Below the pieces are notes generated by a model. The model saw only the letters and a program-made list of their open reading frames with translations. It was not told where the DNA came from and searched no databases. A stretch of 55,134 nucleotides of DNA from an uncultured Chryseobacterium sp. (GTDB lineage: Bacteria > Bacteroidota > Bacteroidia > Flavobacteriales > Weeksellaceae): assembly GCA_913777465.1 (NCBI GenBank), contig CAJYRQ010000002.1, forward strand, positions 1 to 55,134, written 5' to 3'. Both the position numbers and the translations under genes were made by a program. This document shows, one piece after another, positions 24,931-33,724 of this stretch. Numbering within the stretch: position 1 is the first letter of the stretch; every line of letters starts with the position of its first letter.

Positions 24931-24938
24931 CAAAGATA
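24931..24938 (-). promoter_or_regulatory. -7 promoter box TATCTTTG for the thioredoxin-like gene
   Basis: CAAAGATA on the plus strand, 18 bp upstream of ATG 24912. Confidence 0.65.
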
Positions 24939-24949
24939 AAAATTTCTTT

Positions 24950-25150
24950 TATATGGGTAAGGTAGATGGAGGCAGAATGTAGGAATACGGGTGCAGGATG
25001 ATGGAAGTAAGTCATTGTTATTATGATCAGGCATTAATTTCAAATGAAATCAATCCAGCTCCCGACTCTCCAACTTACACCTAGCTAACTTTAATAAGCA
25101 CCTGAAAAAAAAACCGGATAAAGTCAAAAACTTCCGCATCCATTCTTACA
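24950..25150. repeat. Degenerate purine/pyrimidine repeat region
   Basis: Purine-rich text (GGTAGATGGAGGCAG, GGATGATGGAAG) is followed by pyrimidine-rich text (CCAGCTCCCGACTCTCC, CTTCCGCATCC) in inverse order. It resembles the ftsY leader repeat. No gene seen. Confidence 0.3.
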
Positions 25151-25210
25151 GCTTACAGCCATTAAAAGTTAAAGTTTAAATTTTATTTGGAATTTATATT
25201 CAAAAGTTTG

Positions 25211-25218
25211 TAGTTTTG
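25211..25218 (+). promoter_or_regulatory. -7 promoter box TAGTTTTG for tetR
   Basis: Exact TAnnTTTG immediately upstream of the TAACACTGTTA operator and 27 bp before the tetR ATG. Confidence 0.6.
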
Positions 25219-25219
25219 C

Positions 25220-25230
25220 TAACACTGTTA
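25220..25230. promoter_or_regulatory. TetR operator site O1
   Basis: TAACACTGTTA, a TAAC-N3-GTTA palindrome at the predicted tetR transcription start. The same palindrome recurs three times before the efflux operon, so the regulator probably represses itself. Confidence 0.65.
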
Positions 25231-25245
25231 GACAAATAAAAAATC

Positions 25246-25842
25246 ATGGGATTACATGAACGCCGTCAGAGAGAAAAAGAAAATGTACGCACAAGTATTC
25301 TGGATGCAGCATTTTCCCTGGCTAAAACCGAAGGGTGGGCATCACTTTCCATGAGGAAGATTGCCGATGCCATTGAGTACAGTGCGCCGGTTGTGTATGA
25401 TCATTTTGAAAATAAGGAAGCCATTCTTTATGAAATTTCGCTGAACGGGTTTCACTGCCTCCACATCGAACTTCTGAAGGCTCAGCAGGCTCACGATACG
25501 CCGGAAGATAAACTGAAAGCAATTGTAGATGCTTACTGGCAGTTTGCTTTCAAAAATAAAGAATATTACCAACTGATGTTCGGACTGGGAATGCAATGCA
25601 GTGGGAAAGGAATGATGAAGCAGGAGTTTTCTTCATTCCAGGATATGCTTTATGAAGGGACATTGGAAATCATTAAAAAGAAAAGTTCAAATCCTGATAA
25701 TGCCTGCCACTCTTCCCATGCACTTTTTTCGGCGGTACACGGATTAATCTCAATTATGATGATGCGTAACGATGATATTCCTTCGACTATGAATAAAACC
25801 ACTCTGGACGAAACGGTTTCTGCTTTTATTAAATCTTTGTAA
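25246..25842 (+). CDS. TetR/AcrR family transcriptional regulator
   Basis: The 198-residue repressor has an N-terminal TetR helix-turn-helix: ILDAAFSLAKTEGWASLSMR, KIADAIEYSAPVVYDHFENK and EAILYEI (about 18-65). The C-terminal helical ligand domain includes AIVDAYWQFAFKNKEYYQLMF and HALFSAVHGLISIM. It lies directly upstream of an RND adaptor-permease-outer membrane factor operon on the same strand. Its own promoter and the operon leader share TAAC-N3-GTTA palindromes, so it most likely controls the pump and itself. The inducer is unknown. Confidence 0.9.
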   Translation: MGLHERRQREKENVRTSILDAAFSLAKTEGWASLSMRKIADAIEYSAPVVYDHFENKEAILYEISLNGFHCLHIELLKAQQAHDTPEDKLKAIVDAYWQFAFKNKEYYQLMFGLGMQCSGKGMMKQEFSSFQDMLYEGTLEIIKKKSSNPDNACHSSHALFSAVHGLISIMMMRNDDIPSTMNKTTLDETVSAFIKSL

Positions 25843-25862
25843 ATTTTTTTTAAACTAAAAAT

Positions 25863-25886
25863 TAACACCGTTAGGAATATTAACAC
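25863..25886. promoter_or_regulatory. Composite TetR operator O2
   Basis: TAACACCGTTA followed at +18 by TAACAC, i.e. TAAC-N3-GTTA-N7-TAAC. First of three near-identical copies between tetR and the efflux operon. Confidence 0.6.
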
Positions 25887-25947
25887 TAAATAATTTGGAA
25901 AAATATTGATAACCAAAACAAAGTTTGATTTTTTTTATCATTTAAAT

Positions 25948-25971
25948 TAACACCGTTAGAAAATATAACAC
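25948..25971. promoter_or_regulatory. Composite TetR operator O3
   Basis: TAACACCGTTA with TAACAC at +18, same layout as O2, 85 bp further on. Confidence 0.6.
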
Positions 25972-26072
25972 ACCAAATCACTTTTTAATCCTATTTAATC
26001 CTATAAAATTTCCTTTATGAAAACAACTATCTGAAATCCGTATTTATTCTGTCTAATTTTTTGACGACTAAT

Positions 26073-26096
26073 TAACACTGTTAGGAAAAATAACAG
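26073..26096. promoter_or_regulatory. Composite TetR operator O4
   Basis: TAACACTGTTA with TAACAG at +18, 125 bp after O3 and 56 bp before the adaptor gene start. Confidence 0.6.
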
Positions 26097-26151
26097 AATT
26101 CAAATTAAAAACAATTGCATTAAAATCTAACATTAAAAATTTAAACTCAAT

Positions 26152-27312
26152 ATGAAAATATTTGGAAAAACGAGGATGATGGTCCTGATCTCCAGTATCA
26201 TCCTTCTCCAGAACTGCACCCAGGCAGCAGAAAGCTCCAACGCAGCTTTACCTGCTCCTGAATTACCGGTCTATTCCGTCATCACCTCCCCTGCTACAGT
26301 CTACCAGGAATTCCCCACGGCCCTTGAAGGGAAAAACAATGTAGAGATCCGGTCACAGGTTGATGGCTATCTTGACAAAATCTATGTGGAAGAAGGCGCT
26401 TATGTAAGGGCCGGACAACCCCTGTTTAAGATCGATTCCAGAAGCTACGGCGAACAGATGAATATGGCCAGCGCCAATCTGCAGGCTGCCAATGCCAATA
26501 TCCAGAAGGCGAAAGTAGAAGTGGACCGGCTGGAGCCCCTGGTTTCGGCAAAAGTAGTTTCGGACGTCCAGCTGAGAACGGCAAAAGCCAATTATGCCGC
26601 CGCTGTGGCTGCAGCTTCGCAGGCAAGAGCCTCAGTAGGAAGCGCAAAAATCAATGTCGGATTCACCACCATTACTGCTCCCGTCAGCGGATACATTGGA
26701 AGGATCCCTTATAAAAAAGGAAGCCTGATTTCAAGAACCGATCCGAGCCCTCTGACTTTATTATCAGACATCAGCGAGATCTACGCTTATTTTTCTTTAA
26801 GTGAACTGGATTTCATTGCTTTTCAGAAGAAATATCCGGGGGCTACGTTGAATGAAAAACTGAAAAATATGCCGATGGTGGAATTGGTAATCGCCGACAA
26901 CAGCGTTTATTCTGAAAAAGGGAAAATGAGTATCGTTGACGGACAGTTCGACAAAACGACCGGAGCCATCAGTGTGCGTGCCGTATTCCCGAATGCCGGA
27001 GGAATCCTGAGAACAGGAAACACAGGAAGGGTCCGCATGCCGCAACTGTTCAATAAAACGCTGGTGATCCCGCAGGAATCTACTTATGAGATCCAGGATA
27101 AAACCTATGTGTACGTCCTTGGAAAAGGGAATAAGGTGACCGGAAAACCGGTAAAAATTTCAGGGAAGACCGACAGCTATTACTTTATTTCAGAAGGGCT
27201 TGCTGCCGGCGATAAAATTGTATTCACCGGATTGGGTACCCTCAAAGACGGGGTTTCCATCAGGCCGAAAGCCATTTCATCCGACAGCCTTCTCAGAGCA
27301 AGGCCTTTATAA
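26152..27312 (+). CDS. RND efflux periplasmic adaptor (lipoprotein)
   Basis: The 386-residue membrane-fusion protein links the inner-membrane pump to the outer-membrane channel. The signal peptide ends in the lipobox LLQNC. It has NVEIRSQVDGYLDKIYVEEG (lipoyl half-motif, about 65-84), a helical hairpin rich in Ala (NLQAANANIQKAKVEV), then FTTITAPVSGYIGRIPYKKG (second lipoyl half) and beta-barrel and membrane-proximal domains. First gene of a three-gene pump operon downstream of tetR and three operator copies. Confidence 0.93.
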   Translation: MKIFGKTRMMVLISSIILLQNCTQAAESSNAALPAPELPVYSVITSPATVYQEFPTALEGKNNVEIRSQVDGYLDKIYVEEGAYVRAGQPLFKIDSRSYGEQMNMASANLQAANANIQKAKVEVDRLEPLVSAKVVSDVQLRTAKANYAAAVAAASQARASVGSAKINVGFTTITAPVSGYIGRIPYKKGSLISRTDPSPLTLLSDISEIYAYFSLSELDFIAFQKKYPGATLNEKLKNMPMVELVIADNSVYSEKGKMSIVDGQFDKTTGAISVRAVFPNAGGILRTGNTGRVRMPQLFNKTLVIPQESTYEIQDKTYVYVLGKGNKVTGKPVKISGKTDSYYFISEGLAAGDKIVFTGLGTLKDGVSIRPKAISSDSLLRARPL

Positions 27313-27322
27313 ACTTTTACTT

Positions 27323-27486
27323 TTTAACTACAAAAGTCACAAAAACTTTTAAACACATGGGTATTTAAGCGCAATCATCTGTGCAAATCCGTGAAATCTG
27401 TGGGAGAAATATAACCACAAAAGCTTTTAAAACATTAGCGATTCATCTTTAAACCCGATGAAATATTTTGTGTCTTTTGTTGTAAA
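27323..27486. repeat. Terminal-inverted-repeat element, copy A
   Basis: About 164 bp bounded by TTTAACTACAAAAGTCACAA and, inverted, by TTTTGTGTCTTTTGTTGTAA (about 17 of 21 bases pair). It sits inside the efflux operon between adaptor and permease genes. The same ends bound a 170-bp stretch at 48658-48827. No coding capacity, so MITE-like. Confidence 0.55.
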
Positions 27487-27517
27487 AACAAAAGCTCTAT
27501 TAAAAAATAAACTTCTT

Positions 27518-30500
27518 ATGTTAAAACAATTTATAGAAAGACCCGTGCTTTCAACGGTGATTTCCATTATTCTTTTATTATTGGGTGCCCTGTCGCTCTT
27601 TAATTTACCGATTGCCCTCTTTCCGGATATCGCACCGCCAAGCGTCCAGGTAACCGCTTTTTATCCGGGGGCGAATGCAGAAGTGGTTGCCCGTTCGGTA
27701 GCTACCCCGATTGAAGAAGCCGTAAACGGTGTAGAAAACATGACGTATATGACTTCCAACTCAAGCAACGACGGTACGATGACCCTGAGTGTATTCTTCA
27801 AGCAGGGGTCTGATCCGGACAATGCTGCCGTGAACGTTCAGAACCGGGTGTCCAAAGCCATGAGCCAGCTTACTCAGGAAGTCGTACAGGCCGGGATCTC
27901 CACCCAGAAAGTACAGAACAGTATGATTATGTTTATGGGATTAACCAGTAATAATCCCAAAGAATACGATGAACTTTTCCTTCAGAACTATTTGAAAATA
28001 AACATTATTCCTCAGATCCAGCGTATTCCGGGCGTAGCTCAGGCCCAGGTGTTCGGAACCAGGGATTATTCCATGCGGTTGTGGCTGAAGCCGGACCGTC
28101 TGGCGGCCAACAACCTTTCCCCTCAGGAAGTCCTGAATGCGGTAAAAGACCATAACCTGGAAGCAGCACCGGGACGTCTCGGGCAGGGAAGCAAGGAAAC
28201 GTATGAATATATCCTTAAATACAAAGGAAAACTGAACAAGAATGAAGACTATGAAAACATCGCCATCAAAGCCAACAGCGACGGTTCTTTCCTGAGGCTG
28301 AAGGATGTGGCGCGTGTAGAATTCGGATCGTATACCTATACCGCAGCCAACCGGGTGGACGGAAAACCGGTCGCCGGATTTGCTATCATGCAGACTGCCG
28401 GTTCCAACGCCAACGAGATCCTGACTGAAATCGAAAAACAGGTTGATCAGTTAAAGACAACCCTTCCACAGGGTGTTGAGCCGATTATCATGTATAACTC
28501 CAAAGACTTTCTGGATGCTTCTATCCATCAGGTGGTGGAAACTTTGGTGATTGCCTTTATCCTGGTATTTATCGTGGTCTATATTTTCCTTCAGGATTTC
28601 AGGTCGACTTTAATTCCGGCCATCGCCGTTCCGGTAGCCATCATCGGTACTTTCTTTTTCCTGAATTTATTCGGGTTCAGCATCAATATGCTTACGCTCT
28701 TTGCCCTGGTTCTTGCCATCGGTATTGTAGTGGATGATGCGATTGTGGTGGTGGAAGCCGTCCACTCGAAGATGGAACACACCGGAATGCCGGTGGAACA
28801 GGCCACGATGAATTCGATGAGTGAGATTTCCGGAGCCATTATCTCCATTACCCTGGTGATGTGCGCCGTGTTTATTCCGGTAGGTTTTATGCAGGGGCCG
28901 GCGGGTGTTTTCTACAGACAGTTTGCCTTTACCCTGGCCATAGCCATTCTGATTTCAGCCGTTAATGCTTTGACGTTGAGTCCGGCTTTATGTGCACTGC
29001 TTCTCAATGATCCTCAGGGTGAACATGGCGAACATGGCAAAAAAACAGGTTTTGGAGCAAGATTCTTTAATGCTTTTAATACAAGCTTTAATAATTTAAC
29101 CAGGAAATATATCTACAGCCTGAAGTTTTTAATTAAAAATAAATGGGTAGCGGTCGGAGGCCTGGCCCTTCTGGTTGCCGCCAGTGTTTTCTTAATAAAA
29201 AAGGCACCGTCCGGATTTATTCCTACCGAAGACCAGGGTTTCATCCTGTATGCGGTAAATACCCCGCCGGGAAGTTCACTGGACCGGACCCACCGGGCTA
29301 CCGAGCAGATCGACAAGATCATCAACAGTGAAAAAGCCAAGAACCACCTTTGGGTTTCCGACGGCCTGAATTTCATCAGCAATGCCAATGCGTCTCCGTA
29401 TTCTGCCGGGTTTATCAAGTTAAAAGACCACGACCAACGCGGTGCTGTTACCGATCCGAATGAAATTGCCGCAGGCCTGACGGGTAAAGTTTCACAGGTG
29501 AAAGACGCCAGTGCTTTCTTCTTCAATTTCCCTACCGTTCAGGGATTCGGGAATGTATCCGGTTTTGAATTCATGCTTCAGGATAAAACCAACGGTTCCC
29601 TGGAACAGCTGGGAACAACCACCCAGGCCTTTATCGGCGAACTGATGAAACGTCCGGAAATTGCATTCGCTTTCACCACCTATGCTGCCGGAAATCCACA
29701 GTTCACGATCGAGGTGGATAATGACAAGGCCAATCAGCTAGGCATTTCCATCACCGAGCTGATGCAGACGATGCAGATCTACTACGGAAGCAGTTTCGTG
29801 TCGGATTTCAACCGGTTCGGAAAATACTACCGGGTAATGGCGCAGGCCGATATTCCCTACCGTACCGATGCCAATTCCCTGGAAGGCATCTATGTGAAAA
29901 ACAAATCGGGTGAAATGGTTCCCGTGAAAACCCTGGTGACTTTAAAAAGGGCTTTCGGGCCTGAAACGGTGACCAGAAACAACCTGTTCAACGCCGTTAC
30001 CATCAACGGGACACCGAAACCGGGTTACAGTACCGGAGATGCCATCAAAGCGGTGGAAGAAGTTGCGCAGAAGTCGCTGCCGAGAGGTTATGGTTACGAA
30101 TGGACCGGAATTACGCGTGAAGAAATTAAAACCAGCGGACAGACCGCCTTCATCTTTATGCTGAGCATCCTGTTTGTGTACTTCTTGTTGGCCGCACAGT
30201 ATGAGAGCTACATTCTTCCTTTTGCGGTGATCCTGACGATTCCGACAGGGATTTTCGGAGTATTCGCTTTCACGGGACTGGCCGGAATTGATAATAATAT
30301 TTACGTTCAGGTCGGTCTCATCATGCTGGTCGGATTGCTGGCCAAAAATGCGATCCTGATTGTGGAGTTTGCCGTACAGCGGAGAAATGCAGGAAGAACC
30401 CTGCTGGAATCTGCGCTTCAGGCTTCAAGATTACGTCTGCGGCCGATCTTAATGACCTCTTTCGCCTTTATTGTCGGGATGCTGCCGCTTGTTTTCACCC

Positions 30501-30700
30501 AGGGTGCTTCCGCAAAAGGAAACCATTCCATTGGTTTCAGTACCGTAGGAGGCATGCTGACAGGGGTTATCTTCGGAATCTTCATCATTCCCGTGATGTT
30601 TGTGATCTTCCAGTATCTGCATGAAAAGATGCCGAGCCGGAAAAAGAAAAGACTTGAGAGACAAAAACTGGAAGCCGAACTTTTGGCTCCGGCCCATTAA
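27518..30700 (+). CDS. RND efflux permease, HAE1 type
   Basis: Proton-driven multidrug exporter of about 1060 residues, AcrB-like. It begins MLKQFIERPVLSTVISIILL (first helix), followed by LPIALFPDIAPPSVQVTAFYPGA-type text, the porter domains, and the proton-relay helix with VLAIGIVVDDAIVVVEAV, whose Asp-Asp pair is conserved. GMLPLVFTQGASAKGNHSIG lies near the end. Twelve hydrophobic segments fall in two sets of six. An in-frame ATG at 27458 exists, but those 20 residues come from the repeat element and are not family sequence. Confidence 0.94.
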   Translation: MLKQFIERPVLSTVISIILLLLGALSLFNLPIALFPDIAPPSVQVTAFYPGANAEVVARSVATPIEEAVNGVENMTYMTSNSSNDGTMTLSVFFKQGSDPDNAAVNVQNRVSKAMSQLTQEVVQAGISTQKVQNSMIMFMGLTSNNPKEYDELFLQNYLKINIIPQIQRIPGVAQAQVFGTRDYSMRLWLKPDRLAANNLSPQEVLNAVKDHNLEAAPGRLGQGSKETYEYILKYKGKLNKNEDYENIAIKANSDGSFLRLKDVARVEFGSYTYTAANRVDGKPVAGFAIMQTAGSNANEILTEIEKQVDQLKTTLPQGVEPIIMYNSKDFLDASIHQVVETLVIAFILVFIVVYIFLQDFRSTLIPAIAVPVAIIGTFFFLNLFGFSINMLTLFALVLAIGIVVDDAIVVVEAVHSKMEHTGMPVEQATMNSMSEISGAIISITLVMCAVFIPVGFMQGPAGVFYRQFAFTLAIAILISAVNALTLSPALCALLLNDPQGEHGEHGKKTGFGARFFNAFNTSFNNLTRKYIYSLKFLIKNKWVAVGGLALLVAASVFLIKKAPSGFIPTEDQGFILYAVNTPPGSSLDRTHRATEQIDKIINSEKAKNHLWVSDGLNFISNANASPYSAGFIKLKDHDQRGAVTDPNEIAAGLTGKVSQVKDASAFFFNFPTVQGFGNVSGFEFMLQDKTNGSLEQLGTTTQAFIGELMKRPEIAFAFTTYAAGNPQFTIEVDNDKANQLGISITELMQTMQIYYGSSFVSDFNRFGKYYRVMAQADIPYRTDANSLEGIYVKNKSGEMVPVKTLVTLKRAFGPETVTRNNLFNAVTINGTPKPGYSTGDAIKAVEEVAQKSLPRGYGYEWTGITREEIKTSGQTAFIFMLSILFVYFLLAAQYESYILPFAVILTIPTGIFGVFAFTGLAGIDNNIYVQVGLIMLVGLLAKNAILIVEFAVQRRNAGRTLLESALQASRLRLRPILMTSFAFIVGMLPLVFTQGASAKGNHSIGFSTVGGMLTGVIFGIFIIPVMFVIFQYLHEKMPSRKKKRLERQKLEAELLAPAH

Positions 30701-30873
30701 TCAGAATGGATAACAAGCTTTGGGGATTTCAACCACAAATCCCACAAATATTTCATGAATAAACCCTATCATCCGGTAAATCCTTGATAATGTGAGAATT
30801 TGAAGATAAAATATTCCTTTGTTCATCTTTAAAAAATTCCTCAAAGTTTGTTATCAATAAAATTTTAAAAACT

Positions 30874-32286
30874 ATGAAAAGAATAAAAAATATCATCATC
30901 ACTTTTGCAGTAGCTTTGGGTTCGGTTTCCTGTGTGTCAAAACTGGCTTACCAGGAACCGACACCTGAGCTGCCTGAAAAGTTTGCCTACACCGCCACTG
31001 CCGATACCGCCAGTGTAGCCGATCTGGAATGGAAGCAGTTTTTCAGCGATCCTGTTTTACAAAGTTTAATTGAAAAAGGGATCAGAAATAATTATGATCT
31101 TCAGATCGCCCTGAAACAGGTGGCTGCCTCACAGGAAAGACTGAAGCAGGCGAAATATCTTCAGTACCCGGATATCGGTTTCGGGGTTTCCGCACAGATT
31201 TCGAAGCCGTCTAAAAACAGCATGAACGGGCAGAGCTTGAATTTATTTTTAGGCCAGAGCCATGTGGAAGATTACAACGCCGCATTCAATTTATCCTGGG
31301 AAGCGGATATCTGGGGAAAAATAAAAAACCAGCAGGAGGTTTCCAGAATGCAGTACCTGCAGACCTATGAAGCGACAAAAGCCATCCAGACCCAGGTGGT
31401 GGCTGCCATCGCCCAGGGATATTACAATCTGCTGATGCTGGATAAGCAGCTTCAGATTGCAAAATCGAATCTGGAACTCAGCACCAATACCTTATCCATC
31501 ACGGAGAAAATGTGGCAGAGCGGCAATACGACTTCTTTAGGCGTGCAGCAGGCCACTGCCCAGAAGCAATCCACCGAGCTTCTGATCACCCAGCTCGAAC
31601 AGAACATGGCGATCCAGGAAAATGCATTGAGTATTCTGGTCGGTGAAAATCCCGGGAAGATCAGCCGGACGATTGAAATGTCCGAAACCTCTTTACCACA
31701 GAATATTTCTGCAGGACTTCCGGCAGCCATGGTCAGCCGCCGGCCGGATGTAAGGCAGCAGGAGCTGGTCTTGCTGGAATCGAACGCTTTGGTGGGTATT
31801 GCCCAGGCGAATATGTATCCTGCCTTGCGCATAACAGCGAACGGCGGGGTGAATTCATTTAAGATCGACAACTGGTTCCAGATTCCGGCGTCGTTGTTCG
31901 GTTCCGTTTTAGGAGGCCTTACCCAGCCGGTTTTTCAGAAAAGACAATTGAAAACGGATCTGAATGTGGCTAAAATCCAGCGGGAGAAAAACGTACTGGC
32001 TTTCCGGCAGTCTGTTTTGAATGCCGTCGGTGAAGTTTCGGACGCCCTCGTTTCCAATGAGAGCTTAAAGGTTCAGGAACAGAAAGCTTCCGAGCAGGTG
32101 AACACCCTGAAAAACGGAATCAAAAGTGCCGAAATGCTCTACAAAGGCGGAATGGCCAATTATTTAGAAGTAATAACTGCCCAGGGAAACTCCTTACAGG
32201 CCGAACTGAATCTGGCGTCCGTGAAAAGACAAAGGCTAAGCAGCATTGTAGACCTGTACCGGGCCCTGGGCGGCGGCTGGAAGTAG
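30874..32286 (+). CDS. Outer membrane efflux lipoprotein, NodT/OprM type
   Basis: The 470-residue TolC-family channel has a lipobox (LGSVSC) after MKRIKNIIITFAVA. Two OEP repeats are present: DLEWKQFFSDPVLQSLIEKG and AFNLSWEADIWGKIKNQQEV in the first, AAMVSRRPDVRQQELVLLES and GVNSFKIDNWFQIPASLFG in the second. The ending MANYLEVITAQGNSLQAELN and VDLYRALGGGWK is standard. It completes the adaptor-permease-channel set; a terminator follows 22 bp after the stop. Confidence 0.94.
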   Translation: MKRIKNIIITFAVALGSVSCVSKLAYQEPTPELPEKFAYTATADTASVADLEWKQFFSDPVLQSLIEKGIRNNYDLQIALKQVAASQERLKQAKYLQYPDIGFGVSAQISKPSKNSMNGQSLNLFLGQSHVEDYNAAFNLSWEADIWGKIKNQQEVSRMQYLQTYEATKAIQTQVVAAIAQGYYNLLMLDKQLQIAKSNLELSTNTLSITEKMWQSGNTTSLGVQQATAQKQSTELLITQLEQNMAIQENALSILVGENPGKISRTIEMSETSLPQNISAGLPAAMVSRRPDVRQQELVLLESNALVGIAQANMYPALRITANGGVNSFKIDNWFQIPASLFGSVLGGLTQPVFQKRQLKTDLNVAKIQREKNVLAFRQSVLNAVGEVSDALVSNESLKVQEQKASEQVNTLKNGIKSAEMLYKGGMANYLEVITAQGNSLQAELNLASVKRQRLSSIVDLYRALGGGWK

Positions 32287-32307
32287 TAAATTAAATTATA
32301 TTTGTTT

Positions 32308-32338
32308 TAAATGTAGCCTTTCGGGGCTGCATTTTTTG
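32308..32338 (+). terminator. Terminator of the efflux operon
   Basis: AAATGTAGCC / GGCTGCATTT stem (one G-T) then six T. Confidence 0.85.
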
Positions 32339-32466
32339 TTTAACCGTTAAGATTTTGATAAGGGATTAAGTTCTATTAAGGAATCTAATAGATTTTAATG
32401 CATAATGCTTAAGCAAAGCTCCACTTCATATTCTTAATATCTTAACCAGCATCTTAATGTTTTAAA
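32339..32466. repeat. CTTAAGCAAAGC palindromic element, copy 1
   Basis: About 128 bp with inverted ends (TTTAACCGTTAAGAT at left; ATCTTAATGTTTTAAA at right) and a central GCTTAAGCAAAGCTCC. The right end covers the last codons and stop of miaA. Copy 2 lies on the other side of miaA. Confidence 0.6.
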
Positions 32467-33380
32467 TTAAGCTGTTCATTAATATATTTGATCAAACTAT
32501 TAAAATCCTCCTGCGAATACCCCAACGGCAGATAATGAATGTCTTCCGCTTTCCGGTACCAGGTCAGCTGGCGTTTGGCATAGCGGCGGCTGTTTTTTTT
32601 GATTTCGGAAACGGCAAAATCCAGGTCCCATTCCCCATCAAAATATTTAAATAATTCAGCATAACCGACGGTATTCAAAGCGGTTAAATGTCTGAATTTT
32701 TCTAAACTCCTCGCTTCTTCCAGCAGACCGTTTTCCATCATCAGGTCTACCCTTCTGTTGATCCGGTCATAGAGTTCTTCCCTCGATGCTTCGATCCCGA
32801 TGCGGAGGGCTTTAAAATCCCGGGAACCCTGGGATAAGGCAATCTGTTCAGAATATTTTTTACCGGTCTGCCAGATGACATCAATGGCACGCAGCAGCCT
32901 TCGGTGGTTGTGAAAATCAACTACGGCAAAATATTCCGGATCGAGTTCCTTCAACAGTTCCTGAAGTTTTTCAATGCCTTCATTCTCAAGAACAGACTGT
33001 AATTTCTTCTGGTTGTCTTCATCCGCTTCCGGCAGGTCGTTCAGGCCTTCGAGTACTGCTTTTTCATACATCATGCTTCCGCCCACTAGAATGACCGTAT
33101 CATAACTTTCGAAAAGTTCGTTGAGCTTTTTCAGGGCATCTTCTTCATACTGCCCGATGGAATAATAATCCTCCACCGAAAGGTTGCCGATAAAATGATG
33201 CGGCGCTTCCGCCAGTTCCTCAGATGAAGGGGAAGCCGTTCCGATTTTCATTTCCTTAAAAAACTGCCTCGAATCACAGGAAACAATCTCGGTACTGAAA
33301 TGTTTCGCAAGATCAATGGCCAGCCTCGTTTTCCCGATTCCGGTAGGTCCCACAACAGAAATTAAATTTTTCTTTTTCAC
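32454..33380 (-). CDS. miaA: tRNA dimethylallyltransferase
   Basis: Adds the isopentenyl group to A37 of tRNAs reading UNN codons. The 308 residues have SVVGPTGIGKTRLAIDLA (Walker A, about 8-25), IVSCDSRQFFKEMKIGTASP and HHFIGNLSVEDYYS. VILVGGSMMYEKAVLEG, DFHNHRRLLRAIDVIWQTGK and RYAKRQLTWYRK complete the fold. The start codon is GTG, placed just 4 bases after a -7 box. The last residues (NLKH and stop) run into a palindromic repeat. Flanked on both sides by copies of that repeat. Confidence 0.95.
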   Translation of the reverse strand: MKKKNLISVVGPTGIGKTRLAIDLAKHFSTEIVSCDSRQFFKEMKIGTASPSSEELAEAPHHFIGNLSVEDYYSIGQYEEDALKKLNELFESYDTVILVGGSMMYEKAVLEGLNDLPEADEDNQKKLQSVLENEGIEKLQELLKELDPEYFAVVDFHNHRRLLRAIDVIWQTGKKYSEQIALSQGSRDFKALRIGIEASREELYDRINRRVDLMMENGLLEEARSLEKFRHLTALNTVGYAELFKYFDGEWDLDFAVSEIKKNSRRYAKRQLTWYRKAEDIHYLPLGYSQEDFNSLIKYINEQLNLKH

Positions 33381-33384
33381 GGGA

Positions 33385-33392
33385 CAAATTTA
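33385..33392 (-). promoter_or_regulatory. -7 promoter box TAAATTTG for miaA
   Basis: CAAATTTA on the plus strand, four bases before the GTG start at 33380, which predicts a leaderless GTG-initiated mRNA. Confidence 0.5.
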
Positions 33393-33499
33393 CGAAAATG
33401 CCGTTTATTTCAATTTAGCGCAAAAGAAACTAAATATTTTCTTATTTTTTAGATATTTAAATGTTTACAAATGGTCCCTGATCCTTTGATCATTAATTT

Positions 33500-33622
33500 A
33501 AACCCTTAAGAAATGAAGTGATTAAGTCTTGCCAGGAAAAATCAAACAGATCTATCAGTATTGCGCTTAAGCAAAGCCCAGCTTAATATTTCTTAATCTC
33601 TAAATTAGAATCTTATGGGTTT
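33500..33622. repeat. CTTAAGCAAAGC palindromic element, copy 2
   Basis: AAACCCTTAAGA at left, TCTTATGGGTTT inverted at right, and a central GCGCTTAAGCAAAGCCC matching copy 1. It fills much of the 344-bp gap between the divergent miaA and yicC. Confidence 0.6.
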
Positions 33623-33699
33623 AAATATAGAAAATTATCTTATTCCCTGCCTCGAGCTTCCGGCGAATGCACATTAGCAAAACTATAGAGTTAAATGTT

Positions 33700-33707
33700 T
33701 ATCTTTG
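33700..33707 (+). promoter_or_regulatory. -7 promoter box TATCTTTG for yicC
   Basis: Exact TAnnTTTG 17 bp before the ATG; probably drives yicC-gmk. Confidence 0.65.
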
Positions 33708-33724
33708 TACAACAATAAAAAACT

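Noticed and set aside
24913-24933. Upstream ATG for the thioredoxin-like gene
   Set aside because: The codon lies inside the -7 promoter box, so it would not be in the mRNA.
27458-27517. Upstream ATG giving 20 extra residues on the RND permease
   Set aside because: Those residues are encoded by the right end of a repeat element and do not occur in the family; ATG 27518 gives the normal N-terminus.
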